DNA of 64,000 nucleotides from positions 806,001-870,000 of the forward strand of contig NZ_LQZQ01000045.1 in assembly GCF_001593005.1 (NCBI RefSeq), given 5' to 3'. A program made the translations under genes and the position numbers. Source of the DNA: Roseivirga ehrenbergii (lineage in GTDB: Bacteria > Bacteroidota > Bacteroidia > Cytophagales > Cyclobacteriaceae). Shown here in pieces: positions 57,044-64,000 of this stretch. How positions within the stretch are numbered: position 1 is the stretch's first letter; each line of letters begins with the position of its first letter. The notes under the pieces are model-generated. The model ran no database searches. It was not told where the DNA came from and saw nothing but the letters and a program-made list of their open reading frames with translations.

Positions 57044-57538
57044 CTATTCTAGTTCTTTCTTTTTAAAGGGGTTCCTTACCTTTCTGGTAGAGTACTTCAC
57101 TTTTCTGTCAAGCTGATTTTTCCTGTAGTTTTCACTGGTAGACATTAAGTTCTTTTTCCATATCATGTTGACGATATAGATAGGTGCCCCAATGAAAATT
57201 GGTAATGAGAGTCCAGAAAGAGAAAGTTCTGGCGTTAGGTAATAACTTAAATTGAAGAATTGACCAAACGTACTACCAACTATAGCAATAAACAGTATCA
57301 GTGAATTACTTATGGTTAGATAGTGAGTGAATTTTGCTTTAGGATTCGCTTGGAAATAATTAAACTTTCGTATGTTTTGAATGATAAGAACCCCAATAAT
57401 TACCATCCAATAAATCCAAAATAACCAAATTCTTATCCCCCAAGGTTTATATTTTAATGCTTCAATATTTAGGAAAAGAATTATTACGGATAGACCAAGT
57501 AAGAAAATCGTTAAAAAAATTGTTCTTATCGTTTTCAA
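57044..57538 (-). CDS. Four-helix membrane protein of unknown function
   Basis: 164 residues. Four hydrophobic segments (approximately 7-27, 37-54, 72-92 and 105-125) are followed by a basic cytoplasmic tail rich in Lys and Arg (RKVKYSTRKVRNPFKKKE). No family recognised. The first segment could also act as a signal anchor. It stands alone between the small acidic gene and the repeat-flanked toxin-antitoxin locus; A+T content is high like that of the locus. Confidence 0.6.
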   Translation of the reverse strand: MKTIRTIFLTIFLLGLSVIILFLNIEALKYKPWGIRIWLFWIYWMVIIGVLIIQNIRKFNYFQANPKAKFTHYLTISNSLILFIAIVGSTFGQFFNLSYYLTPELSLSGLSLPIFIGAPIYIVNMIWKKNLMSTSENYRKNQLDRKVKYSTRKVRNPFKKKELE

Positions 57539-57786
57539 GAGAAAGAATGTATGTATAGTTATGGTTGATGATTCCGAAGTTAGTACTTTTTAGTAACTTA
57601 TTCTTTTCTTGGCGAGTATGTATCTTTTCATGCACATGTTATACTAATTACACCTGAGTATTAAGATCAGTCCGCACTGCAACTTTAAATCCGCATATCT
57701 GCAAATAATTAATCCGTAAAAAACTGATATATAGCCTTTTACGGCCTTGGTATTTTCGCCAAATTAGGTGTGCTAACAAATCCCAT

Positions 57787-57958
57787 CTCCTACCCGATTG
57801 TATCACAAAGGAACTACAAATCGGTTTCCAACCGATAGTTCCGTACTTAGTGAAAAACACCTTCAGGGGCACAGAACCAAAAAAGGCTCATCCGCAATTG
57901 CAAATGAGCCTTTTTAATGAATTTTCTTTCAGCTTATCTTAAACCACTTGGGTCAACC
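57787..57958. repeat. Left ~171-bp direct repeat flanking the AbiE locus (with 3' end of an M28 gene)
   Basis: Aligned with 59867-60037 at a constant offset of 2080 (2079 after one 1-bp gap), about 90% identical by eye. It holds, in order, a partly degraded CCTACCCGAT...palindrome, ATCGGTT-TCC-AACCGAT (57820-57836), a terminator hairpin AAAAAGGCTCAT...ATGAGCCTTTTT (57880-57915), and on the minus strand the codons E-V-D-P-S-G-L-R-stop, equal to the C-terminus of the M28 peptidase gene encoded 2 kb away. Identity ends abruptly at GTCAAC. Confidence 0.85.
57880..57915. terminator. Terminator hairpin in left repeat
   Basis: 12-bp stem AAAAAGGCTCAT / ATGAGCCTTTTT with a 12-nt loop; duplicate of the terminator serving the M28 peptidase gene. 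Confidence 0.7.
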
Positions 57959-57970
57959 TCTGGCTTTTAT

Positions 57971-57999
57971 TGTCACAAATTATTTATATTTTTGTGACA
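57971..57999. promoter_or_regulatory. Operator of the abiE operon
   Basis: TGTCACAAA (57971-57979) and TTTGTGACA (57991-57999) are perfect 9-bp arms around an A+T spacer. A -7-like TATTTTTG (57987-57994) lies inside, so a bound protein would block the promoter. AbiEi antitoxins are known to repress their own operons by binding inverted repeats; the site is 21 bp before the ATG. Confidence 0.65.
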
Positions 58000-58019
58000 G
58001 AAAACCAAGCAGCATACTG

Positions 58020-58613
58020 ATGCAAAGTGTCGAACAAAAAATAGAAAAACTAATCAAATCAAAACAAAGAGGCACTCTACTCTTTGCGGATGACTTTTTT
58101 GAATACGGTTCTTCAGATGCAATACGCCAAGCATTGGTAAGATTAGCGAATAAAGAAATAATCAGACGAGTCGCACAGGGAATTTATGTACGCCCTGTTG
58201 TTAGTAGTTATATCGGTGAAGTTATGCCAACTGCTGAACAGGTTGCTCTCGGAATTGCTAAGCGAGACAAAATAAAAATTGTTCCAACAGGGTCTCATGC
58301 TCTAAACAAATTAGGTCTTAGTACTCAAATACCTCTAAAGCTTGTGTATTTAACAGATGGTACTCCCCGAGAAATTCAAATAGGTAAAAGAACTATCAAA
58401 CTAAAAAAAACAACCCCAAAAAACTTAATGGCAAAAGGCAAGATTAGCAGTTTAGCTATTCAAGCATTAAAAGCGGTTGGACAAAAAGAATTAACAGAAG
58501 GTTTTGAAAAAAAAATCATTCAGCTTCTAAAAAAGGAAGAACAAAAAGAGTTAGAACATGATATTCCTCTAGCCCCTGTATGGATTAGAAAAATTATGCA
58601 AAAGGCACTATGA
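58020..58613 (+). CDS. abiEi: Type IV antitoxin, AbiEi family (DUF6088-like)
   Basis: 197 residues from the ATG at 58020; an in-frame TTG at 57948 would start inside the left repeat and is unlikely. The N-terminal winged-helix has LFADDFFEYGSSDAIRQALV and NKEIIRRVAQGIYVRP, and the C-terminal antitoxin part has PTGSHALNKLGLSTQ and LVYLTDGTPREIQIGKR, as in DUF6088/AbiEi proteins. It represses the operon and counteracts the AbiEii nucleotidyltransferase, whose gene overlaps it by 4 bp. Lys-rich and A+T-rich compared with the surrounding housekeeping genes, consistent with acquisition. Confidence 0.9.
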   Translation: MQSVEQKIEKLIKSKQRGTLLFADDFFEYGSSDAIRQALVRLANKEIIRRVAQGIYVRPVVSSYIGEVMPTAEQVALGIAKRDKIKIVPTGSHALNKLGLSTQIPLKLVYLTDGTPREIQIGKRTIKLKKTTPKNLMAKGKISSLAIQALKAVGQKELTEGFEKKIIQLLKKEEQKELEHDIPLAPVWIRKIMQKAL

Positions 58614-59602
58614 TCAAGTTTTTACAAATACCAGATAATGAAAAGAAAAAAATTTATCAAGATGTCTCTAACGAAATAGGGGTACCACCTCAAGCCGTTG
58701 AAAAAGACGTTTGGGTAACGCTCGCCCTCAAGATGATCTTCTCATCAGGTTTAGCTCCTCACTTTATTTTTAAAGGAGGAACATCATTGAACAAAGCTTT
58801 CGACTTGATAAACCGTTTCTCAGAAGATATAGACCTTGGGATTGATAGAAAATATCTTGGTTTTGAAGGCGATTTAAGCAAAGGGAAAATTCGGAAACTA
58901 AGACGAGCTTGTCACACTTTCGTTTCTGGTGAATTGATAGAATTATTAAAGGAACAACTAGACAAGCATGAAGTGGATAAAAGCTTGTACGAATTAGTTG
59001 TAGAAAACACAGAAATTTCAGACCAAGACCCAGAGACCATTTTGGTGAACTACAAATCACTTTATGAAACGAATGAAATTCTGTATCTACAACCAAAAGT
59101 AAAAATAGAAGTCAGTGCTAGATCATTAATAGAACCTTACCAAGACGTTGAAATCCAATCTTGGATAAACGAGCAATACCCAAGTGCCTTATTCTCAGAT
59201 GGTGGATTTTCTGTAAGTGCCACCGATCCTCAAAAGACATTTTTGGAAAAACTGATGTTACTACATGAAGAGTTTCAAAAACCAACGGAAAAAATCAGAC
59301 ACTTTAGAATGTCTAGACATTTTTATGATATTGGACAAATTCTAAAAACAGAGCATGGAAAATTGGCATTGGAAAATCACGAACTTTTCGAAAGCATCCT
59401 TGCCCATAGAAAAGTATTAACGCCAATGAAAACAACCAACTACGACACGCTTACTTTAGAATCCATTAACATTGTTCCTCCAAAAGAACACTTGGCTAAC
59501 TTTAAAGCAGATTATAAAGAAATGATGGCTACCATGATTCAAGGGGAATCTGAAGAATTTGAGGCGTTATTGAATAAGATATTAAAGAAATTGAACGGTT
59601 AA
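58610..59602 (+). CDS. abiEii: Type IV toxin, AbiEii/AbiGii nucleotidyltransferase
   Basis: 330 residues. Minimal nucleotidyltransferase of the DNA polymerase beta-like superfamily that, when unopposed, halts growth as phage defence by nucleotide transfer to cell RNA targets. Motif I is FKGGTSLNKAF, the catalytic D-x-D is in FSEDIDLGI, motif II is KIEVSARS, and the conserved Lys-containing helix is KTFLEKLMLLHEEF. All are intact, so it should be active. It is coupled to the antitoxin gene by an ATGA overlap and is followed 4 bp later by a broken hsdM remnant. Confidence 0.93.
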   Translation: MIKFLQIPDNEKKKIYQDVSNEIGVPPQAVEKDVWVTLALKMIFSSGLAPHFIFKGGTSLNKAFDLINRFSEDIDLGIDRKYLGFEGDLSKGKIRKLRRACHTFVSGELIELLKEQLDKHEVDKSLYELVVENTEISDQDPETILVNYKSLYETNEILYLQPKVKIEVSARSLIEPYQDVEIQSWINEQYPSALFSDGGFSVSATDPQKTFLEKLMLLHEEFQKPTEKIRHFRMSRHFYDIGQILKTEHGKLALENHELFESILAHRKVLTPMKTTNYDTLTLESINIVPPKEHLANFKADYKEMMATMIQGESEEFEALLNKILKKLNG

Positions 59603-59606
59603 TCAA

Positions 59607-59861
59607 ATGACTAAAGAGGAGCGATGAATGCCGATGCATTCCGTGATTATATGCGTTCATTTTTGTTTCTCAGATACTTATCTCATAACTACGAGGAATC
59701 AGCGAAAAAAGAATTGGGTAGAGACTATCCTAAAAGTCCTTCAAAAGATGATAGGCCTGACTTTGTAGTTCCTCCACCATTAGAAATATGGTTTCAAAAA
59801 AAACGAAGGTGATATCGTTGAATTCGAGAAGCAAATGCGAAAAAAGTGCATTACGTAATCA
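59607..59861 (+). pseudogene. Truncated, frameshifted type I restriction-modification hsdM remnant
   Basis: The readable part NADAFRDYMRSFLFLRYLS then ELGRDYP then LEIWFQ matches the N-terminus of type I DNA methyltransferase subunits. Several lesions are visible. The ATG at 59607 gives only MTKEER before a stop, as if about 20 codons were lost before AMNADAF; an A8 run at 59795-59802 is one base too long; the A6 run at 59839-59844 is one base too short, after which VHYVI becomes readable again; and the homology stops where the right-hand direct repeat begins (about 59862). A protein of 62 residues could still be made from 59624 but would lack the whole methyltransferase domain. It marks a former restriction-modification locus beside abiE. 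Confidence 0.75.
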
Positions 59862-59866
59862 ACCAA

Positions 59867-60037
59867 CTCCTACTCGATTGTATCGAGTAGGAACTACAAA
59901 TCGGTTTCCAACCGATAGCTCCGTACTTAGTGAAAAACACCTTCAGGGCATAGAACCAAAAAAGGCTCATCCGCAATTGCGAATGAGCCCTTTTAATAAG
60001 TTTACACTCTGTTTACCTTAAACCACTTGGGTCAACT
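59867..60037. repeat. Right ~171-bp direct repeat flanking the AbiE locus (3' end of M28 gene)
   Basis: Counterpart of 57787-57958. It contains the perfect palindrome CCTACTCGAT-TGT-ATCGAGTAGG (59869-59891), ATCGGTT-TCC-AACCGAT (59900-59916), the terminator at 59958-59994 and the last codons of the intact M28 peptidase gene. The first palindrome is intact here and degraded in the left copy. Confidence 0.85.
59958..59994 (-). terminator. Terminator of M28 peptidase gene
   Basis: AAAAAAGGCTCAT ... ATGAGCCCTTTT hairpin just downstream of the peptidase stop; the minus-strand transcript ends in a U-run. Confidence 0.75.
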
Positions 60038-61320
60038 CTTGTTGGCGTTTGTGCGCCAGAGATCATTCCTTCTGCAGCTTTAGCAATGGCTTTGATGGTG
60101 TTGGTCATATGTGCCATATCCAAAGTACTTACTTCATCAGTAGCTTTGTGATAGTCCTGATCAATATCGATTTGCGTAGTACTGATTGAGTGTGCAGGAA
60201 CGCCTAATCTAGCCAATGTAGCATTGTCAGATCTGTAGAATAAGTTCTGAGTTGGGTAAGGATCTGGGTAGAAAGTATATTCCGTTCCTTCCACCGCATC
60301 TTGTAATAATTTACCAAAGCTAGACTTCTCAAACCCCGTAATCCAAGCGGTGTTTGGTCCTTCTTTCGCTCCTTTTCCAATCATTTCAATATTGAACATG
60401 GCTACAATTTCATCTGGATTCAATTGCTCAGAGAAATGTCTTGAACCGTATCCGCCACTTTCTTCAGCTGTAAAGGCTACAAAAACAATGGTTCTTTCTG
60501 GCTTCTTGCCCGATGCGGCAAAGTATTTCGCCAATTCAATTACTGCTGTAGTTCCAGAAGCATCGTCATTAGCACCGTTGAAAAGGTTATCGCCTTCCAT
60601 ACCTTCACGAACACCTAAGTGATCATAATGTGCTCCAAAAAGAACGATTTCGTTGGCCCTGTTCCCTGTAATTTTTCCTGTTACGTTAGAAAGACTTTGT
60701 GCGGTTACCGCATTTTGCACTTCAATATCAACAGCTGTCACTGCTGTTAAATCAGATATTACCATTACCGTAGCATTGTCTGGGTCTAAAGCAACCACTC
60801 TGCTTCCACGTGATGAAAAGCCTTTGTAACGATTGAATAAATCTTTGTGTGCAGGATTTACCAATACCAAATTCTTGCCTGTTCCTCTTCTAATTTCATT
60901 GTAAGCGCTCTGAAAATTATCATCAGCACCGATAGTTCTTACATTCAGGTCGGCAACATTTGTCCAATCAAAGCCTTCTGAATTCGACATGGCCATCATA
61001 TCTGCTGCGTCAACAGCTTTTCCATTCAATGTAGCCGCCATGCTTTCAGGAGCAATCGAGTAAATATTAAACTGCTGATTGTAGCTGTCCATTCCTTCCA
61101 AGTACTCTAAACCTGCCTTTTTAAATTCTTCCTGAATAAATTGAGAGGCTTTTTCAATTCCTGGGGTAAAAATCATTCGACCTTCCATTTCATCGGAAGC
61201 CAAGGTGGTAACAACTCTTGTCACTTCATCCTGAGTGATCTCATAAGGCGTTTGGCAACTCGTAAAGCTTAGCGAGGAAACGATAAAAAATGTGATAAGC
61301 GATAAAATGGGCTTTTTCAT
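60013..61320 (-). CDS. M28-family zinc peptidase lipoprotein
   Basis: 435 residues from the ATG at 61320, immediately before the signal sequence KKPILSLITFFIVSSLSFTSC with a lipobox Cys; an ATG at 61371 would add 17 residues. A PA-like insert (about 100-215) precedes the catalytic domain. Metal ligands appear in order: GAHYDHLG, NGANDDASGT, FTAEESGGYG, NIEMIG and, near the end, DYHKATDE. The fourth ligand is Glu where many members have Asp. It is an aminopeptidase or related exopeptidase on the periplasmic face. Its last codons and terminator are duplicated on the far side of the abiE locus. Confidence 0.92.
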   Translation of the reverse strand: MKKPILSLITFFIVSSLSFTSCQTPYEITQDEVTRVVTTLASDEMEGRMIFTPGIEKASQFIQEEFKKAGLEYLEGMDSYNQQFNIYSIAPESMAATLNGKAVDAADMMAMSNSEGFDWTNVADLNVRTIGADDNFQSAYNEIRRGTGKNLVLVNPAHKDLFNRYKGFSSRGSRVVALDPDNATVMVISDLTAVTAVDIEVQNAVTAQSLSNVTGKITGNRANEIVLFGAHYDHLGVREGMEGDNLFNGANDDASGTTAVIELAKYFAASGKKPERTIVFVAFTAEESGGYGSRHFSEQLNPDEIVAMFNIEMIGKGAKEGPNTAWITGFEKSSFGKLLQDAVEGTEYTFYPDPYPTQNLFYRSDNATLARLGVPAHSISTTQIDIDQDYHKATDEVSTLDMAHMTNTIKAIAKAAEGMISGAQTPTRVDPSGLR

Positions 61321-61438
61321 GGTGTAATAATCAATTTGTTTACGGGGTGAATTTAGGATAATTTTCATCAATCCTTGCTACCGCTGATGTCATTCAAAGC
61401 TTTTGCTTCAAAGGGTTTTAAGCTAAATAAAAGCAGCT

Positions 61439-61446
61439 TAATTTTG
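61439..61446 (+). promoter_or_regulatory. -7 box (TAATTTTG) of hrpB
   Basis: Full match to TAnnTTTG, 32 bp upstream of the proposed TTG start. Confidence 0.45.
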
Positions 61447-61477
61447 TTCACTCAACTCATCTAAAACTAATCAAGCT

Positions 61478-63961
61478 TTGTCATTCGATCCGCATTCCGT
61501 TCAGCTTCCAGTTACCGAAATTATTGAGGATGTGCGCCAGCACCTGAGCAAAGGAAATACGCTGATCGTAAATGCACCTCCGGGAGCTGGAAAAAGCACG
61601 CTTCTTCCCCTCGCCTTGCTGAATGAGCCGTGGCTAGAAGGAAAGAAGATATTGATGCTGGAACCTCGAAGATTGGCGGCTAGAACCATTGCAGAACGCC
61701 TCTCCTATTTTTTAGAAGAGCCTGTCGGAAAAACAGTCGGTTTTCGAATTCGGTTTGAAAACAGAACTTCTGAACACACTAAAATAGAAGTACTTACGGA
61801 AGGAATTCTCACCCGAATGATCCAAAGTGATAATGCTTTGGAGAATGTGGGCTTGGTTATTTTTGATGAATTTCACGAACGCAGCATCCATGCAGATGTA
61901 GCCTTGGCACTCTGCCGCGAAGCCCAACAAGTTTTGCGTAGCGATTTGAGGATTATGGTCATGTCGGCCACGCTGAATATGCCGCAATTAACTTCGCTAT
62001 TGAAAGCTCCTGCCATAGTCAGTAAAGGCAAGCAATATCCAGTTGAAGTGCGTTACGAAAACGATATTGATGAATTTTCAATGGCCGAGCTTTGTGCCAG
62101 AACAGTAATTAAAGCCGCAAAAGCCCATGAAGGTGACATTCTGGTTTTCTTGCCCGGCCAGCGGGAAATCCATACCGCCAACGAAATTTTAAGGAGAGAA
62201 CTACGTGGATTTTCTATTCACATGCTCTACGGTTCGCTGCCCCAAAGGCAACAAGCCGCAGCCATTTTACCAGATAGAAATGGAAATCGAAAAGTAGTTT
62301 TAGCCACTTCCATTGCCGAAACCAGTTTGACCATTGAAGGTATTAAAGTAGTGGTCGATAGCGGTTTTGGACGCACCTCTAAATTCGACCCTAACTCTGG
62401 CTTGTCTCGACTAGAAACGGTTCGTATTTCAAGAGATTCAGCCGACCAACGGGCAGGAAGAGCTGGCCGATTAAGTTCAGGCGTTTGTTATCGCATGTGG
62501 TCTACGGTAACCCAACAACGATTAACCGAGCACATTACCCCCGAAATTCTTGAAGCGGACTTGGCCTCTTTGGTACTTGACATGTCGCAATGGGGCATAA
62601 CGGATGTGCAGCAAATGACTTGGCTTACGCCTCCTCCGAAAGGCCCTTTAGCGCAAGCCACCGATTTGTTGCATCAATTAGAAGCATTAGAAAACGGCAG
62701 AATCACAGCGCATGGCAAGAAGATGCTCCGTTTGCCTTGTCATCCACGAATTGCGCACATGCTGCTGATGGCTGAAGAAGATGATCAATTGGAATTAGCC
62801 ACTGACATTGCCGCTTTATTAGAGGAAAGAGATCCGCTGGGTCGAGAGGCAGGCATTGACATCAACACCCGAATTGAGGCGCTGAGAATCCACAGGCGAG
62901 AACAACGAGACAATCGTAAAATGGGGAGGATTGAGAAAATTGCGGAGCAGTATCGTAGTCTTTTCAATATTGAACCCGACAATAGCAGTGTTGATCCATT
63001 TGAAACGGGCGTACTCATTACCCGTGCTTACCCCGAAAGAATCGCCTTTGCGCGCCCTGGCAACAATGCCCAATTCCAACTTTCCAACGGCCGCTATGCC
63101 ATGGCAGGCCACCGAGAAGACTTGGCAAATGAACCTTGGTTGGCCATTTGCCATATTGACGCCCGTGAAGGTATGGGCAAAATTTTTATGGCTTCACCTT
63201 TGAACCCACGCGATTTATCGCCTTTGGTAAAAGAAACGGAAGTTATTACTTGGGATACCAGTGAAGGTGGCCTAATTGCCACCAAAGATTTACGCATTGG
63301 CAGCATAGTATTGCAAAGCAAACCTCTGCCATCACCAGATGAAAGTCATAAAGTAGCTGCCATTTCCGAAGCATTAAAAAAGGAAGGTGAACAACTTTTA
63401 GATTTTAACGAAGATGTTCAGCAATGGCAAAATAGAATTCTTAGTTTGAGGAAGTGGAATCCGCAAGAACAATGGCCAGAAGTAAGTGCATCTAGCCTCT
63501 TGCAAACCAATGCAGAATGGTTGAGTCCTTACTTGGCCAATGTAAAAAGGCCAGAGGATTTAAAGAAAATCAACTTAAAAGAAGTGTTGCAACACAGCCT
63601 CACTTTTGAACAACAACAAAAATTAGATAAGCAGGCTCCAACGCATTTGACCGTACCGAGTGGTTCTAAAATTAAGCTGATGTACCGCGACAATGCTGAG
63701 CCGCCTGTATTGGCCGTTCGCATTCAGGAAGTATTTGGTTTGGCGGAAACACCAAAGGTGAATGAAGGCAAGCAGTCTATTTTACTGCACCTGCTGTCCC
63801 CCGGCTTTAAGCCTGTTCAAATCACTTCGGATCTAAAAAGCTTTTGGTCAGATGCTTATTTTGAAGTGAAGAAAGAACTGAAAAGACGTTACCCTAAACA
63901 CGTTTGGCCCGATGACCCTTGGAACGAACCTGCGATTAAGGGAGTAAAAAGGAAAAAATAA
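61478..63961 (+). CDS. hrpB: ATP-dependent helicase HrpB
   Basis: 827 residues, family length. DEAH/RHA-type helicase. Walker A PPGAGKSTLLPLALL, DEFHERS as the DEAH box variant (D-E-F-H), motif III MSATLN, motif V ATSIAETSLTIEGI and motif VI QRAGRAGR are all in order. The C-terminal HrpB domain is marked by KWNPQEQWPEVS and by the closing KELKRRYPKHVWPDDPW. The start is a TTG at 61478, since no ATG lies upstream of the conserved core. Its role in the cell is poorly defined; it is divergent from the M28 gene. Confidence 0.95.
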   Translation: MSFDPHSVQLPVTEIIEDVRQHLSKGNTLIVNAPPGAGKSTLLPLALLNEPWLEGKKILMLEPRRLAARTIAERLSYFLEEPVGKTVGFRIRFENRTSEHTKIEVLTEGILTRMIQSDNALENVGLVIFDEFHERSIHADVALALCREAQQVLRSDLRIMVMSATLNMPQLTSLLKAPAIVSKGKQYPVEVRYENDIDEFSMAELCARTVIKAAKAHEGDILVFLPGQREIHTANEILRRELRGFSIHMLYGSLPQRQQAAAILPDRNGNRKVVLATSIAETSLTIEGIKVVVDSGFGRTSKFDPNSGLSRLETVRISRDSADQRAGRAGRLSSGVCYRMWSTVTQQRLTEHITPEILEADLASLVLDMSQWGITDVQQMTWLTPPPKGPLAQATDLLHQLEALENGRITAHGKKMLRLPCHPRIAHMLLMAEEDDQLELATDIAALLEERDPLGREAGIDINTRIEALRIHRREQRDNRKMGRIEKIAEQYRSLFNIEPDNSSVDPFETGVLITRAYPERIAFARPGNNAQFQLSNGRYAMAGHREDLANEPWLAICHIDAREGMGKIFMASPLNPRDLSPLVKETEVITWDTSEGGLIATKDLRIGSIVLQSKPLPSPDESHKVAAISEALKKEGEQLLDFNEDVQQWQNRILSLRKWNPQEQWPEVSASSLLQTNAEWLSPYLANVKRPEDLKKINLKEVLQHSLTFEQQQKLDKQAPTHLTVPSGSKIKLMYRDNAEPPVLAVRIQEVFGLAETPKVNEGKQSILLHLLSPGFKPVQITSDLKSFWSDAYFEVKKELKRRYPKHVWPDDPWNEPAIKGVKRKK

Positions 63962-64000
63962 ACGTCCAATGTTTATTCACTCCTCTCCTACTATCCATTT

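Noticed and set aside
57648-57872. Minus-strand frame across the left direct repeat
   Set aside because: It crosses a palindrome that is duplicated elsewhere, has no family features and no start context.
57948-58019. TTG start for abiEi 24 codons upstream of the ATG
   Set aside because: It would lie inside the direct repeat and upstream of the operator and -7 box.
59788-60021. Plus-strand frame across the hsdM remnant and the right repeat
   Set aside because: It merges a decayed gene end with non-coding repeat and terminator sequence.

Overview
The window looks like a chromosomal segment of a marine or soil Bacteroidota, most likely order Cytophagales (Roseivirga/Fulvivirga-like). This rests on gene content and signals, not on a database match. 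Supporting signs are type IX secretion (T9SS) style surface proteins with C-terminal sorting domains, two DUF2911 proteins, PKD-rich repeat proteins, a permease-prefix FtsX permease with its PadR regulator, a 6-bladed-propeller lipoprotein, moderate to low G+C, weak Shine-Dalgarno signals, and Bacteroidota-type -7 boxes (TAnnTTTG) upstream of many genes.

Layout. 1-3046: the start of a giant minus-strand surface protein (PKD domains, five ~54-residue propeller repeats, 96-residue Ig-like repeats), cut by the window edge. 3178-6839: a NarL-type response regulator and its propeller-type histidine kinase; a matching TACGTA palindrome lies upstream of both this operon and the surface protein. 6954-9927: FtsX/MacB-like permease with PadR regulator. 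10083-13261: hydroxyacid dehydrogenase, 3-methyladenine glycosylase, two DUF2911 proteins. 13564-15507: groES-groEL behind a sigma-54-like promoter. 15508-16511: a gene-free kilobase with a duplicated 218-bp element and small palindromes. 16512-21896: a seven-PAS membrane kinase, a single-domain response regulator, and a small Hint-like protein without the usual catalytic residues. 22025-36860: housekeeping and envelope genes (mnmA, gyrB, CoA-binding protein, thioredoxin-fold protein, Asp/Glu racemase family, COG2509 flavoprotein, 6-bladed propeller lipoprotein, two tandem ppk2 genes, DUF1573 protein, trpS, CHRD-like lipoprotein). 36874-44096: two paralogous T9SS repeat proteins. 44485-56386: M3 peptidase, thioredoxin-like protein, MFS transporter, SRPBCC protein, cyclophilin, DEAD-box helicase, mog, folE-cysS-dcd, DUF1275 membrane protein. 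56387-60037: an accessory interval. 60013-63961: M28 peptidase lipoprotein and hrpB.

The two most distinctive regions are these. First, a type IV toxin-antitoxin (AbiEi/AbiEii) operon plus a decayed hsdM fragment (57959-59866) sits exactly between two ~171-bp direct repeats. Each repeat carries a palindromic element, a terminator and the last codons of the neighbouring M28 peptidase gene, so this looks like a defence-island insertion or its scar at the 3' end of a housekeeping gene. Second, the shared operator/-7 geometry upstream of the response-regulator operon and the giant surface protein suggests a small autoregulated regulon. No tRNA, rRNA, CRISPR array or complete transposase was seen. 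All family names come from reading motifs by eye, without searches.
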